This document shows, piece after piece, positions 11,102-22,220 of a stretch of 64,000 nucleotides of DNA (position 1 is the first letter of the stretch; every line of letters begins with the position of its first letter). The stretch is from Akebia trifoliata (lineage: Eukaryota; Streptophyta; Magnoliopsida; Ranunculales; Lardizabalaceae). The stretch is from positions 41,148,826 to 41,212,825 of the forward strand of contig CM030714.1 of the NCBI GenBank assembly GCA_017979445.1, in the 5' to 3' direction. Made by a program: the position numbers and the translations under genes. The notes under the pieces are model-generated. The model had not been told where the DNA came from. It searched no databases and saw nothing but the letters and a program-made list of their open reading frames with translations.

Positions 11102-12720
11102 CTTTGTTTCAAGTGAGGAAGATGGAATTGCACTTTGTTTCGAATGAAGAAGATGGAGTACATTCTAATTGCATATGAATCTTCCTTATATAGAGCCTTG
11201 GTTCATTGAGTGTAAGTCAATCAAAGTTGTTGAATATTAATAACTTATTAAGTTGCCTATGTTAAGTCATATGTAACATTGAACCAATCAATCAATGTAA
11301 TTGTAGGTCTTATTTAAGTGTTAGTGTTAAGTCATATGCACATTGTGTAATTGGTTGTTTGGTTAAGCTCACCGGGTAAGAAACTTTGGATATTATAGCA
11401 AGTTGATATCCTACTCATTGCCTTAACTACATAAATTCTTAACTAACTCCAATCAACACTTCTCTTAAGGGGCAAATATAAATATAAAAAATAATTAAGA
11501 GATTTTTATTGGCACTCCAACTTTTACTTATTAAACCCTAACTAAAAATAAAGAAAATAAGTGAATGGGTTGTGTAGCTGTATGATTTTCAAGTCTGAAG
11601 ATTGACACTATGTGGATTTGGAGTCGCCACCACTTTTTTTATATTGAAAATGGTGTGAATGGGCACCTGAAAGATAGTTTTGAAAATTTATTTTTTATAG
11701 TGAATCTCATAAAGATTCAACGCTAATCTACCTAAGATATAAATAAAGGATTCGATTAGAAAATAGAGAATGTGTTCGGCACCCTATTTTCTCTATCTTG
11801 AGTGATAACTTAAAAATTGGTCATTTTTCAAAAGAGAGAAAAAAAAAAAATCGGGTAAACTTAGTTTGTACCCTTGAGTGTGAAGGATTTTAATTTTGGC
11901 TCAATTCATGGAGGGTTCGTTATGGAAGAAAGAAATCCCTTTTTATGATTAATTCCTTGAGATTGTAATTTTTTATAAAAAAAAATAATGGCATGATGGT
12001 TATGGGCCCTTTTTTCATAAAGAAAAGGGACCAATGCCTTTATCCTTTGGAAAAATATTTTCATGATGAGTGCAAATCGTGTAGGGATTTTTAAGAATGA
12101 TTTTTGAAAATGTCTTCAACCTCTACTCTTTCGACAGAGATGAGGTCTAATCTATCGGGTGTAGGAAAGAGTATCAACTACATCCTAGGATTGATCTAAA
12201 TCGGAAAAAAAAAATAGAGAGAGGGAAACTAGAAGAGGGAAATTGGAGAGGAGATAAGAGGGAATCATTTTTTTTTTCGTCCTCACCTTTGGATTCTTTT
12301 TTTTTTGTGATTTTGAAGTATCTCTTGATCTTTCTTCTAATGTAGAGTTTTAAGGGTTCATATGCTTGTAATATGATGATTTGAAGTTGATGGATGTTTA
12401 GGTTGAGAGGTTTTGAGGTTATGAGTTGAGGAATTTTTAGAGAGACTTGAGAGATGAGAGATTTAAATGAAAGATTTGAGATAAATGAGACTTGAGGGGG
12501 AGAGTTCAAGCATGAGGGATTTGTCATAGGAGATGGGATCTTTTATAGAGGTTTGGGATGACTTTTAGGGTTAAAAGGGTCCAAGATGAAAGGTAAGGGG
12601 AAATGACATGGGATTTTAGGATAAAATGTTTAAAATTTGAAATTAGAAGAGTGTAGAAGTGGGAAAAAACAAAATGGATCCTTTTGACCCATGCCCATTG
12701 GGGACCCATATGGGTTGGGT
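11102..12720. other. Retroelement-like non-coding stretch
   Basis: Around 11,620-11,830 the sequence TTTGGAGTCGCCACCACTTTT is followed by the 'GTGTTCGGCACCC' motif. I have seen this arrangement in non-coding parts of plant retroelements. No coding domain is present. The remainder to 12,720 is purine-rich and lacks a supported gene. Confidence 0.35.
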
Positions 12721-13066
12721 CACTACAAGAAAGTTGGTTTTTGGTGACGAGTTTTTTAGCCACGGTTTATATTTTGTCACTAAAAATATTATAACATTAA
12801 CATTTTGTGACAATTCAAAAGTATGTGCCACTAATACCATGGATATGAATTTTGACGTTCTGAAAGGTATCAAGATATTGAGTGATGACTTATATTTTAT
12901 GCTACTAAAAGTTTAGAGTTTTAGTGACGAGATATTTTTTTTTGTCACAAATGATTAGTCATTAGCTACATGTATATTTCATTACTAAAACATACTTTTA
13001 GACGCGATGTATATGTTGTCACAAAACAATAATTTTTAGTGGCAAAAATAAAATGTTGGCATGTTG
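12721..13066. mobile_element. CACTA-type transposon terminus
   Basis: The stretch begins CACTACAAGAAAG, the hallmark terminal sequence of plant CACTA (En/Spm) elements. It is followed by repeated short subterminal motifs on both strands (TTTTGTCACTAAA, TTTTAGTGACGAG). No transposase is visible. A matching opposite terminus (ending in CTTGTAGTG) was not found, so this is a non-autonomous or broken element. Similar TAGTGA/GTCACTA-rich sequence flanks the LINE at 16,630-16,702 and 19,858-20,204 and may be the other side of the same element. Confidence 0.6.
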
Positions 13067-13266
13067 CCACTATAGGTGTTATACTAATAAAAAACTATAA
13101 ATTAATTATATGAGAAGTGTGGTGTCAATTACTAACTTCTAATCACTGAGAAATTTTTGATTTTCCATTATAAGTGTTATACTAATAAAAAAATCATAAA
13201 TTAATTATATGAGAAGTGTGGGTGTCAATTACTAACTTCCCATCTCTGAGAAATTTTTTATTTTCC
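13067..13266. repeat. Two-copy tandem repeat, about 100 bp unit
   Basis: The unit beginning with (A)TATAGGTGTTATACTAATAA and ending near TTTTCC occurs twice in a row (about 13,067-13,166 and 13,167-13,266) with few differences. Both include TTAATTATATGAGAAGTGTG. It is non-coding. Confidence 0.8.
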
Positions 13267-13494
13267 TATTTTTAAATTTCATTCTATATAAATTATATAT
13301 CCATATATTATAATAATATAATAAATTTTAAATTTGAGCGATAAAACAAAAATCGGTGGTCCAATTGTTGATTTTCGATGGGGTATTCTTGGCCACTTGA
13401 AATTGACGGTTGGATTGTTGATCTTTTTGTGGGATAGTCGATTTTTATTTATTTTATTTTTTATAAAATCTTAATTCTTTTTAATAATATAGGG

Positions 13495-13856
13495 GAAATT
13501 ACTAAAAGTGGGTTAAATATTTTAATATTTACAAAAAAAAAACTTTTTTTTTTAAAATTACTATAAACAAATTAAGTGGCTAGACAAACCAACATTTTAG
13601 TAACTCGTTGGACTCTCCGACGGTTTAAACTGAGGCTAAATTGATGGGGTAAGCAAACTATTAAAACATTGGATAGTCTAGTGTTTTAAGCATTCAAAGG
13701 GCATTTTGATAAAATAATGTATTTTAACACATTAAAACGATGGATGGTCCAATGAGTTACTAAAATGTTGGACTGTCCAGCGACTTAATTTTTTTTTTGA
13801 TAACTTTTGAAAAAAATAGTTATTTTTTGTAAATATTAAAATATTTAGAAAAAATT
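13495..13856. repeat. Inverted-repeat element (MITE-like)
   Basis: TTAAATATTTTAATATTTAC on the left is mirrored by GTAAATATTAAAATATTTAG on the right, with matching T/A tracts and 'GACTGTCCAGCGACTTAATT' versus 'AATTAAGTGGCTAGACAAAC' further in. It has a non-coding body of about 360 bp and abuts the next inverted-repeat element. Confidence 0.5.
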
Positions 13857-13860
13857 ACTT

Positions 13861-14533
13861 AAAGGACCCTTGCGGAAGGGTTTCTTTCTAAATAGGCCCC
13901 AAGTTTTCAGTGTTGCTTAGCAGGATGTTTAGTAAACTTTTTTCTTTCTAAATGGTCTCCGGACCTCATCTTTTACATTTCTCATGATTGAATGCCTTAA
14001 CCGTAAGAACTCATAACTTTCATCCAATAATTGGATTTTGACATCTCAATTGAGTTTCATAGACTCCATTCCATCAAAAATAATTTAATTAAGAAGTCAT
14101 TTTCAAGATTTTTTTCATTTTTTTTTCTTAGTTTTTTGATGAAAATCGATCGAGAATGGTTCTTTTGGGTTGCAATTATTTAAACAAGTCATTATCTCAA
14201 GTTTTTAGTCGATATTTTCATGTATTTTAGTAAAAAAAATCTCGAAAATTGAAAATAGGTAAGTTTTATCAGTGGTGAACTTAATAGTAATTAATAAGCG
14301 TCGAGCTCAAGAGTAAATAAAAAGTAGTGAACTCAACAGTAAATAGTGGTGAGTTCGACGATAAAAAATTTGAACTTGACACAAAATAAAAAAGCGTCAA
14401 GTTTGACAGTAAAATTTGTGAACTCCACGGTACAAATGACCATTTAGAAAGAAAAAAATTTGCTAAATATCTTCTTAAGCTACCACCCAAAATTGGGGAT
14501 TATTTAGAAAGAAATCCTCCGCAAGGGTCCTTT
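13861..14533. repeat. Inverted-repeat element with arms of about 100 bp
   Basis: The left arm AAAGGACCCTTGCGGAAGGG and the right arm read in reverse (AAAGGACCCTTGCGGAGGAT) continue to match for about 100 bp, through TTTCTTTCTAAATAG and TTTTTTCTTTCTAAATGG. The 673-bp element has no coding capacity. Internal short repeats of GTGAACTC-like sequence fill the centre. Long arms suggest a foldback or Mutator-like non-autonomous element; no clear target duplication was seen. Confidence 0.65.
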
Positions 14534-14612
14534 AAAAAAACCAAAAACAAAAAGCTTACGCGTAATTCGAATGTTTTAAACTCCTCTTGCGCCTTATTTC
14601 AACGCAATACTT

Positions 14613-14971
14613 TATTTCTCTTCCTTATAAAAAAGGCAAACGAGTGTAGGATGCTTCCAAGAGAGAGAGAGAAAGAAAGAAAGAAAGAAAGGGAGATGAG
14701 ATGAAAGATGATAATGGGGCAAGTAATAATGGGATCAAGAACTCAGTCCGTGTTTTATTATTACTTGTTCCTTTATCATTTTACATCTCGTTTTCTACAT
14801 AACCATCCATCATCATCGTCAGATTGTCATTCTGAAATCGGATTAGTGTTGTCAATGTTTTTACGTGACGTATGTATGATTATTACTTGTACCTTGATCA
14901 TCTTACATCTTGTTTTCTACATCACCATCATCAGATTATTTTCTTTTTGAAAACTAATGAGACGTATGTAT
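14613..14971 (+). promoter_or_regulatory. Promoter-like module, copy 2 of 4
   Basis: It has the TATA-like core (CTTCCTTATAAAAAAGGC), a GA-rich leader, then GGGAGATGAGATGAAAGATG. About 125 bp are partly repeated in tandem inside this copy: ATTATTACTTGT...TTTTCTACAT occurs at about 14,757 and 14,880. It matches copies at 3,240, 20,397 and 28,428. Promoter function is inferred only. Confidence 0.35.
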
Positions 14972-15391
14972 TAGGGTTGTCAACGGATCGAATAAGATCC
15001 AAAATCTAATCCGGTCTGATAACTTCGGGTATGGATTGATGTTTTGGATTCCGATAAAGATCCCATCTGATAAAGTTTCGTTTTGATATTTTATTGGATT
15101 GTATCTGGATCAATCATGTCTGATAAATATTTGATTCCATGATATATTAAAATATATATAAATTATTTTATATATTTATTAAGATATGTAAACTTTACTT
15201 AGATTTTATGTATATAATCAAGTTTGGTCTGATCCAACTTGGATTTGATTTTTTAATGGATTAGATCTGAATCTTAATATTGAGATCTGATAAGAAACCT
15301 GAGATGATAATGGTCGGATTAGTCTCGGATCCGATCTGATCATTATTGGAGACCATGATTCGATCTCGGATCCAATCCATTGACAGCCCTA
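14972..15391. mobile_element. hAT-type MITE
   Basis: Its ends are TAGGGTTGTCAACGGATCG and, on the opposite strand, TAGGGCTGTCAATGGATTGG, so the terminal inverted repeat is about 19 bp. The flanks GTATGTAT and GTACGTAG agree at 6 of 8 positions, consistent with an aged 8-bp target duplication of the hAT superfamily. It has a non-coding GATC/GATCC-rich body. A homologous element follows module copy 4 at 28,665-29,085. Confidence 0.65.
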
Positions 15392-16023
15392 GTACGTAGA
15401 TATATTGAGTAGAATTAGGATTGGCAACAGAAGGGGTTTGAAAAATTATCAAATATTACAACTAGAAATAGCAAAATGTTTAAAAATATATTAAGTATAT
15501 TTATCATCGACAAACCCCATGCCACAAGTTATAACCTTAAATTTTATTTTTAAAAATATGATCCAAAACCATGAACACTTGAGGGCCATAGGGCTCTCGA
15601 AAAAGTGCTAAAAGGAAGGGGTTACAAGATAATTTTTCAGTAACTCGTAACCAGTGTTAGATTATCTCCAACACAACACTCTCTACCCATACCCATAAAT
15701 GAGTCTTTTAGGTATTGTGGGTAGCAATTATGGGTATCCACGTGAGATGCACTCCAACCATGCTACCTATAAGTTATAATCTTAAATTCTTTAATAATTT
15801 TTTAAAATTAACTTATTTATCAACATAACTGCCTTAATTGTTCCCTCCAACCCATTTTATGTCCTAATTTTGTGCATTGGGTTGAAGATGAAGCCGTTTT
15901 AGTAATTTTGCATTAGGCTCTTGTGCAAGAGAGAAGTCAAAAGGTGTTTAGTGAATTTGAAAATAAAAACTCATAAAATGATCTTTTAAAGTTCTGGTTC
16001 TAGTATTGTATTATAGTTTTGAG
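15392..16023. other. Spacer, nothing recognised
   Basis: No coding block, repeat pair or RNA gene was recognised. Confidence 0.5.
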
Positions 16024-16576
16024 TAAGGGTGCAACTTGATTTGTTTTAGGGTCAAATCAGAATCGAACCAACCTAAGTTAATTCCTTTAAATGAGAATCC
16101 ATACCGAATCAAATTTCCATAGAACCAAACCAATCCGAACCGAGTTAAGAATATATTTTTAATAAAAATAAATAAATATGAATATTAAATCTCATATAAT
16201 GAATCATTAATCTAGTCATCAATAAAAAAATTCATTAATGAATCTCTTCAAAAAAACAAAAAGTCAATAGTTTTTCTAACAATTAAAAGAAGTCATTAAT
16301 CCATCCATAAAAAAAAAATTCATTAATCTATCCATAAAAAAAAAAAAATTTATCTATAAAAAATGAGTATAATTTATTAAATAAATTAATAATATTTATT
16401 TATAATTTTATAAATATGAGGATTTGATTCTCGATTTAGTTTGGTTCTATACAAGGCATGAACCAAGAACAAATCGGTTCTCTTTTATTAACCTAGAACT
16501 AAATTGAAGTTCATTATAAATCAAATCGAATCAAACCAATCCAAAGCTCTCGGTTTGAACCGGATGAAATTGCAAC
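16024..16576. repeat. hAT-like MITE, family 3 ('GGGTGCAACTTGATT')
   Basis: The left end TAAGGGTGCAACTTGATTTG and right end GAAATTGCAACCCTA are inverted. The interior is a long near-palindrome rich in GAATCGAACCAA/TTGGTTCGATTC motifs. Other members are at 41,835-42,655, 53,509-54,022 and 58,433-58,918. Target duplications are not evident for this copy, but are for the others. Confidence 0.6.
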
Positions 16577-16702
16577 CCTACTAACAATATTTACTACCAA
16601 CTCAAATGTAATAACTAAAATGCATGAGCATATGAAGATTTAGCGATACATTTTATTTTATTATCACAAAAAATGTAAGATTTTAGTGATAACATTTTTT
16701 AT

Positions 16703-16890
16703 GGATCACATTGTTTGATGGATTTCCCTCTTCTGGGAAGACGATTCACGTAGTCTAATAACCAAGATAACCCTGGGATGTCCAGATTAGACAGGTTTCT
16801 GGTTGATATTGAGTGGGAGGAGAAGTTTCAGAATGTGATTCACTCAGCTAGTCCTAGCCCAGTTTCTGATCATACCTCAATCTTTTGGAA
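16703..16890 (+). pseudogene. LINE endonuclease C-terminus
   Basis: The frame reads NNQDNPGMSRLDRFLVDIEW and then PSPVSDHTSIFW, the conserved end of plant LINE APE-like endonucleases (..RLDRFL...SDH.P). The tryptophan of the preceding FTWSN motif is a TAG stop (16,749-16,751). The metal-binding N-terminal half is absent because the element is 5'-truncated. Confidence 0.8.
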
Positions 16891-18724
16891 GTAAGCCATC
16901 CTAGACAATATCCTCTTCCCTTCAGATTCGAAAACGCTTGGCTGGTTCAACCCAACTTTTTAGATCTCGTTAGAAATTGGTGGAATGAGTGTCCATTTAT
17001 AGGAAATTCGGGTTTTGTGTTCAAAAAGAAACTCAAATTCTTGAAAGACAAGTTGAAGACTTGGAACAAAGAGGTTATGGGGAGCATTGAGGAGAAAAAA
17101 AAGGAGATTTTGATAGACATTGAGACCTTGGACAAAAAGGAGGAAGAAAGGGTGTTGAGCTCGGATGAAAGAAGTAAGAGAATGGAGTTGAAGTCGGAAT
17201 TCCAAAGAGTGGCGCTTATGGAGGAGATAAGTTGGAAGCAAAAGTCGAGGGTCAAATGGTTGAAAGAGGGGGATAATAACACAGTTTTTTCACAAAGTTG
17301 CCAATTCTCATAGAAGAAATAATAAAATTAACAAACTCAATATCAAAGATGTCCTGAGGGTAGGAGATGAGGAGGTTAGGGAAGGGGTGGTGAGCTTTTA
17401 CAAAGATTTGTATAAGGAAAATGAGTCCTTAAGACCACGGCCGGATAATCTTGAATTCAAGTCTTTGGACTAGGAAGAGAGGGTATGGTTGGAAAGACAA
17501 ATAGGGGAAGAGGAGGTTAGATCAGTTATCTTATCGATGAGTGGGGATAAGGCACCGGGACCGGATGGATTTAATATGGAATTCTTCAAACATTGTTGGG
17601 ATATCGTCTCGAGAGATTTCATGGAGGTTATTAAGGAATTGCAAGATAATAAGTGTTTGGATTATAGCTTTAACAACACTTTTGTTGCCTTGATCCCGAA
17701 GAAAGCTAGGGCAGATAAGATTGAAGATTACAGACCCATTAGTTTGGTGAGCTCGATGTACAAGATAATATCCAAAGTTTTAGCGTCTCGTTTAAAAACT
17801 GTTCTCCCAAGTCTGATAGGTGAAGAACAAGGGACTTTCATCCAGGGAAGACAAATTTTAGATGGAGTTCTGATGGCCAACGAGTGTCTTGATTCTAGGA
17901 TTAAGAAAAAGACAACAGGAATGATAGGGAAAATTGATTTAAGGAAGCTTATGATCACGTGAGTTGGGACTTCGATTCTTGTCAATGGGAGTCCAGCTGG
18001 TTATTTTAGAGGCTCGAGAGGGCTAAGGCAAGGGGACCCCATATCCCTGTTTTTGTTCCTTATTGTAGCTGAAGCTTTGGGGAGATTGTTTAGTAGAGCT
18101 GTTGATTTAGGCAAGCTATCGGGGTTTAGGGTGAATGATGGACCTTTAATCTCTCATCTTCAATTTGCGGACGATACCCTTGTCTTCTTGGAGCATTCTA
18201 GGGCCCAGGTGAGGGTGCTCCGCGTATTACTTTGCTGCTTTGAGGCTATGTCAGGATTACATATTAATTTGCAGAAAAGTAAGCTTTTCGGGGTAGGTGA
18301 GGTGAATGACATTCATTTGATGGCCACAACATTGGGTTGCGGGTATGATACATTGCCCATGTCATATTTGGGATTACCGTTGGGAGCTCCCTACAACAGT
18401 ATTAAAATTTGGTATGGTGTGGTTGAGAAAATGGAGAAAAGGTTGGGCACGTGGAAGGCCAACTATTTGTCGAAAGGAGGGAGAGTAACTTTGATCAAAA
18501 GCACTTTATCGAGTATTCCGACCTACTTTCTATCGTTGTTTACGCTTCCGAGATCTGTTGAGATTAGACTGGAAAGACTTATGAGGAATTTCTTGTGGAA
18601 CGATAGGAATGGCAAGAGGAAGTATCATTTGGTTAGATGGAAAGTTATTTGCAAGTCTAAGGAGAACGGGGGGCTGGGCATTAGGGGGCTTAGGTTAGCT
18701 AATAGAACTATTCTAGGAAAATGA
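16885..18724 (+). pseudogene. LINE reverse transcriptase
   Basis: Motifs in order: KEGDNNT..FF (frameshifted near 17,285), APGPDGFNMEFFKHCW, LIPKK, YRPISLVSSMYKIISKVLA, QGTFIQGRQILDGVLMANE, AYDHVSWDF. After a frameshift and an estimated 60-residue deletion near 17,970 come GLRQGDPISLFLF, FADDTLVF (catalytic FADD, about 18,160-18,185), SYLGLPLGA and GGLGIRGL. This is the order of the plant L1-clade RT palm and thumb. The catalytic aspartates remain, but stops (for example TAG after FKSLD) and shifts separate the blocks. It is not a host gene. Confidence 0.92.
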
Positions 18725-19735
18725 CTTTAAAGATTCGGTGAGGAGAGAGGTAGTTTGTGGAGGAAGGTGATTATGGTTAAGTATGGGGAAAAGAAGTTAG
18801 GTTGGTATAGTGGCGAGACTAGAGACTCTTATGGGTGTAGTGTGTGGAAAAGGGTTTTCAAAGTGTGTGAGGATTTCGAGAAAGGGATTAGGTTCAAGGA
18901 GAGACAAAATTAGATTTGGGAGGACAAGTGGTGTGGCACATCGTCTCTGGCAACTCAATTTTCGCCTTTGTACGTTTGTTCTATTAAGAAGAATTGCTCC
19001 ATCCAGCAATGTTTGATTAGCAATGAATCCGATCTTACTTGGGATTTGGGGTTCAGGAGAAACTTTAATGATTGGGAGCTAACTGAGGTGACATCTTTCC
19101 TTGATCTCCTGCACTCGATTCATCTCAACGTCAGCAATCAGGATAGATGGGAATGGATTAGGGCGAAGGATTCAAGGTTCTCTGTCAGGTCTTTCTATTA
19201 GTGGCTCACTCCCTGTGCAGAATGATCCCCTTCGGGTTCCATCATTTGGTTTGGGTTAATTCCTTCTAAAATATCTTTTTTTGTCTAGTTGGCTTCCCTT
19301 GGTAGGATTCTTACGTTGGATAATTTGATTGTGAAGGGTTAGATCACTCCCAATTGTTGTCCTCTTTGCATGGGAAATGGGGAATCTGTTGATCATTTAT
19401 TACTCCATTGTGTGTTTTCTTATAATATTTGGTCAACTTTCATTAGACTTTTCTAGGTTAGTTGGGTACTTCCTAGTAAGTTCGCTTCGTTGTTAGTAGA
19501 ATGGACCAGTAATGCTTTCCACTCCAGAAAACGGATCATGTGGGCTATGCTTCCCTCGACTATTGCTTGGGGAGTCTAGAACGAACGAAATAACAGAGTG
19601 TTCAGCAACAAGATCAGCAGCTCTCATGCGAGGTTCTTGGAGATCCTGGGTCTTTTATATATGTGGTCTAAGCAGAGCATAGAGTTCGCAAGGACTTCTT
19701 TCGATGACTTTGTTTTTAGATGGCACTCTTTATGT
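18725..19735 (+). pseudogene. LINE C-terminal zinc-binding region
   Basis: After the RT the frame continues YGCSVWKRV, WEDKWCG and DRWEWIRAKDSRFSVRSFY. The zf-RVT block follows: PNCCPLCMGNGESVDHLLLH (Cx2C and H residues), then NERNNRVF. At least four expected tryptophans are TAG stops (in FFVWLAS, KGWITPN, RLFWVSW and GVWNERN contexts). This is typical of plant LINE ORF2 C-termini. Confidence 0.85.
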
Positions 19736-19857
19736 AATCTTTAATGTTGTTCTTTTCTTTTCATTGTTGTTCTTCTTGAGATTTCCTCAGCCTCCTTGTT
19801 TTTACTTGCTTTTCTTCAATATAATTATACTTTTCAAAAAGAAAAAACATTTTTTAT

Positions 19858-20204
19858 TGTCATTAATGATAAGTTTTAGTTACTGATTGGTTTTCGCTAC
19901 TAAAAAGTGACAATTTTTTTTTTTTTGTTTCTACTAAAGGTGTACGGCTTTAATGGCAACGTTTTTTGTTGTCACTAATAGTTAATTTTGACTACAGGTA
20001 GGTTTTCACCACTAAAACATACTTTCTAAGGTACATTTACCCTACATCATAATTGATAAAAGTGCAACTCTAATTATAAACAATCGTTAATAAGCAACAG
20101 ATTCCATCAGTCTCTACTCTCTATAATAAAAATGACGCGATTTTTAGTGGGATTCAATATCAATAACAACAAAAAATCAGGACGGTCACTTTGCTAATGT
20201 CGTT
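19858..20204. repeat. CACTA-like subterminal sequence interrupted by the LINE
   Basis: It resumes the motif style seen before the LINE: TTTTAGTTACTGATTGG, GCTACTAAAAAGTGAC, GTTGTCACTAATAG and CCACTAAAACATAC. Joining it to the sequence left of the LINE gives continuous TAGTGA/GTCACTA-rich DNA like that at 12,721-13,066. It stops where duplicate copy B begins. No CACTA end was found. Confidence 0.45.
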
Positions 20205-20396
20205 TAGGACGTATCATCAGACGTTTTTGCATCTACACCCAATTTACCTTTTCTCGCCCACCGGTGTAATCCTCTCTAGGATTTTAATTTCTCTTATTCA
20301 ACTAAAATTGGAGGGGATGACAAAAATTGCATTTTAGAGATAATTAACCCGAATTACAACAGGATACAGCTGTTGTTATCTGATGTATCGTATTAC

Positions 20397-20680
20397 AATG
20401 TATTGCTTTTATTTCTCTTCCTTATAAAAAGGCTTAGATATAATATAACAATTAAATGGAAAATGGTTCCGTGCATACGTGTGAAGGTTTTGCTTGTAGG
20501 AGAAGAAAAGGAGATGAGATGAAAGATGATGATGATGCAAGTACTAATCTGATCAGATAATCAATCCGTGTATGATTATTACTTGTATCACTATCATTTT
20601 ACCTCTCGTTTTCTACCTAACCATCATCATCGTCAGATTCTCATTCTCAAAACTAACGGTACGTATGTATTAGGGTTGTC
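20397..20680 (+). promoter_or_regulatory. Promoter-like module, copy 3 of 4
   Basis: Nearly identical to 3,240-3,530, including CTTCCTTATAAAAAGGC (TATA near 20,423) and the GAGATGAGATGAAAGATG leader. It is followed by the same GTATTAGGGTTGTCAATG that marks the hAT-type MITE start elsewhere; here the MITE body is missing. Confidence 0.35.
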
Positions 20681-21149
20681 AATGTTCTACGCGACCTATG
20701 TAGAAACCCTAGATTCTCCAACAATATTCTAATTCAAATTATAATCGTAAAAATCAATTATTAATTGGATTAAAATTTGATTGATTTTAAAACCCTAACA
20801 AGTATTAAATCCTGAAATAAAACAAAAAATTCGATCTATCAAACCAAAAATCATTTAAATAATTAATTCATCATCATTAATAAATAGAATCAAAGATTAA
20901 TTATCCAAAACCTATTAAAGGGATCAAAACAATGAACTGATTTAGAGAACAAAAATAAATAAAATAAGCCAACAATATTAATATAATAAATTTCATAAGA
21001 TCAAGATATATTAATTACTATTGAAGCCACCTATGAAACCCTCCATTTTTATCTATTTTAGTGTTGAGATGGATAAAGCTACATCTTAAATTTATTTCCC
21101 TTTGACCTAAATTTGTAGAAGGTTTTGTGTGTGAACGAAAGTATAGAAG

Positions 21150-21312
21150 AGTCGTGATGGAGTGACCTCAAGATGGGTACCTCATATCACACATCTTGAC
21201 ATGAAAGTGGTTAGGAACCATAGATGCTTTTTCACTCTTACTAAATCTTACCAAGTGTCGTTGAGTCACCTTGAGACATTCAAAAACATGATCCAATGCC
21301 ACATGGATGTAG
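21150..21312. repeat. MITE family 2, copy B counterpart
   Basis: GAGTCGTGATGGAGTGACCT, CACATCTTGACATGAAAGTG and AACATGATCCAATGCCACAT match 3,994-4,165 in order, so this copy was present before the duplication. Confidence 0.55.
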
Positions 21313-21399
21313 ACAAACCACAATCCAAGAACCATTTATAGAAATAATAAGATTGAATTTAAAATAAAATCCTTAATTAATATATATATATGGGTAGCC

Positions 21400-21533
21400 T
21401 TCTTTTGACAAAATCCTAGACAACATTCTAAACAAAGTTTTGTCTTATATAGTTCAGCCCATTCTGAAATTTTTAACCCATATAAGGCAAAACACTTTGT
21501 CTAGGATTTTTAGCCCATATATTTTGCTTAATT
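21400..21533. repeat. Short relative of foldback family 1
   Basis: AAATCCTAGACAACATTC near the left and TTTGTCTAGGATTTTTAGCC at the right are inverted, with AGCCCATTCTGAAATTTTTAACC in the middle as in family 1. It is absent from copy A, so it inserted after the duplication. Confidence 0.55.
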
Positions 21534-21617
21534 GATGCCAGTCAAACAGTTAAGAATCTTCCAAACAGATTGCAATCTGGTAGTCGTGGATTCGATCGAA
21601 GAATATATATATATATA

Positions 21618-21884
21618 TGGGAAATGTTCAGCAACAAACATTTTGGCAAAATTCAGCCCATTCAAACACTTCTAACCCCATCAAAAATGGTTTACAAAAA
21701 ATGGACGGTCCACGATTTTTCAACTTGTAAACTGGGGCTAGAAGTTTTGGAATGGGCTGATTTTTGGTGAGGATGATCTCTGATTTTTGATGAGGATGAT
21801 CATCCTCACCAAAAATCATCCCATTCCAAAACCTCTAACCCATGTTTTGAAAAATGTTTGTTGCTGAACGGGACCCTATATATA
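21618..21884. repeat. Foldback MITE family 1 inserted in copy B
   Basis: It begins GGGAAATGTTCAGCAACAAAC and ends GTTGCTGAACGGGACC (inverted ends). The centre has TTTTTGGTGAGGATGATC facing GATCATCCTCACCAAAAATC. It is closely related to 1,575-1,923 and absent from the equivalent site in copy A. Confidence 0.7.
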
Positions 21885-22116
21885 TATATATATAGTAGTA
21901 GGTATACAAGAATGAAATTTTAGTGAGTTTCCAATCTTTGTGCTCAGTTAGTATGTTAGGACTTCTCCAACCAATATTATTATACAATGTTATTAGGGTC
22001 ATCTTCATGACCCGCAATACTATTAGTAGTAAATTTTTGAAATTTTAGTGAGTTTCCAATCCTTGAATTACGATTGTCTCGCTGCCATTTCCAAAGCAAA
22101 TGGTTAGCATTTGTAC

Positions 22117-22220
22117 CTGAATTGATATCTGCAAGTGCATGCAACTGCAGGTGAAACAAAGAGCCCTTTCAGAACAACCTTTATGAATTCGAGTCTTTGC
22201 ATTCCCCACAAATTTGCAGC
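22117..22220 (-). pseudogene. Unidentified exon fragment, copy B1
   Basis: Same acceptor (CTTCAG) and donor (TTCAG|GTAC) as 4,629-4,770, but 38 nt shorter because the middle (GVSSFDTYV region) is deleted. It begins AANLWGMQRLEFIKVVLKGL. Family unknown. Confidence 0.5.

Larger units (their letters stand above)
16703..19845 (+). mobile_element. 5'-truncated LINE retrotransposon (dead)
   Basis: A 3.1-kb non-LTR element inserted in sense orientation. It is bounded by perfect 12-bp target-site duplications AACATTTTTTAT at 16,691-16,702 and 19,846-19,857. The 3' end is a short A-rich tail (TTCAAAAAGAAAA), as expected for target-primed insertion. Contents in order: the C-terminal end of an APE-type endonuclease, a reverse transcriptase with internal deletion, and a zinc-binding RVT region. 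ORF1 and most of the endonuclease are missing. Many stops and frameshifts make it non-functional. It sits inside CACTA-like subterminal sequence, so it post-dates that element. Confidence 0.92.

Noticed and set aside
12659..12916. Plus-strand 85-codon frame across the CACTA terminus
   Set aside because: It reads through the terminal inverted repeat and subterminal motifs and has no protein family signal.
16947..17282. Antisense open frames over the LINE reverse transcriptase
   Set aside because: Shadow frames of the RT on the plus strand.
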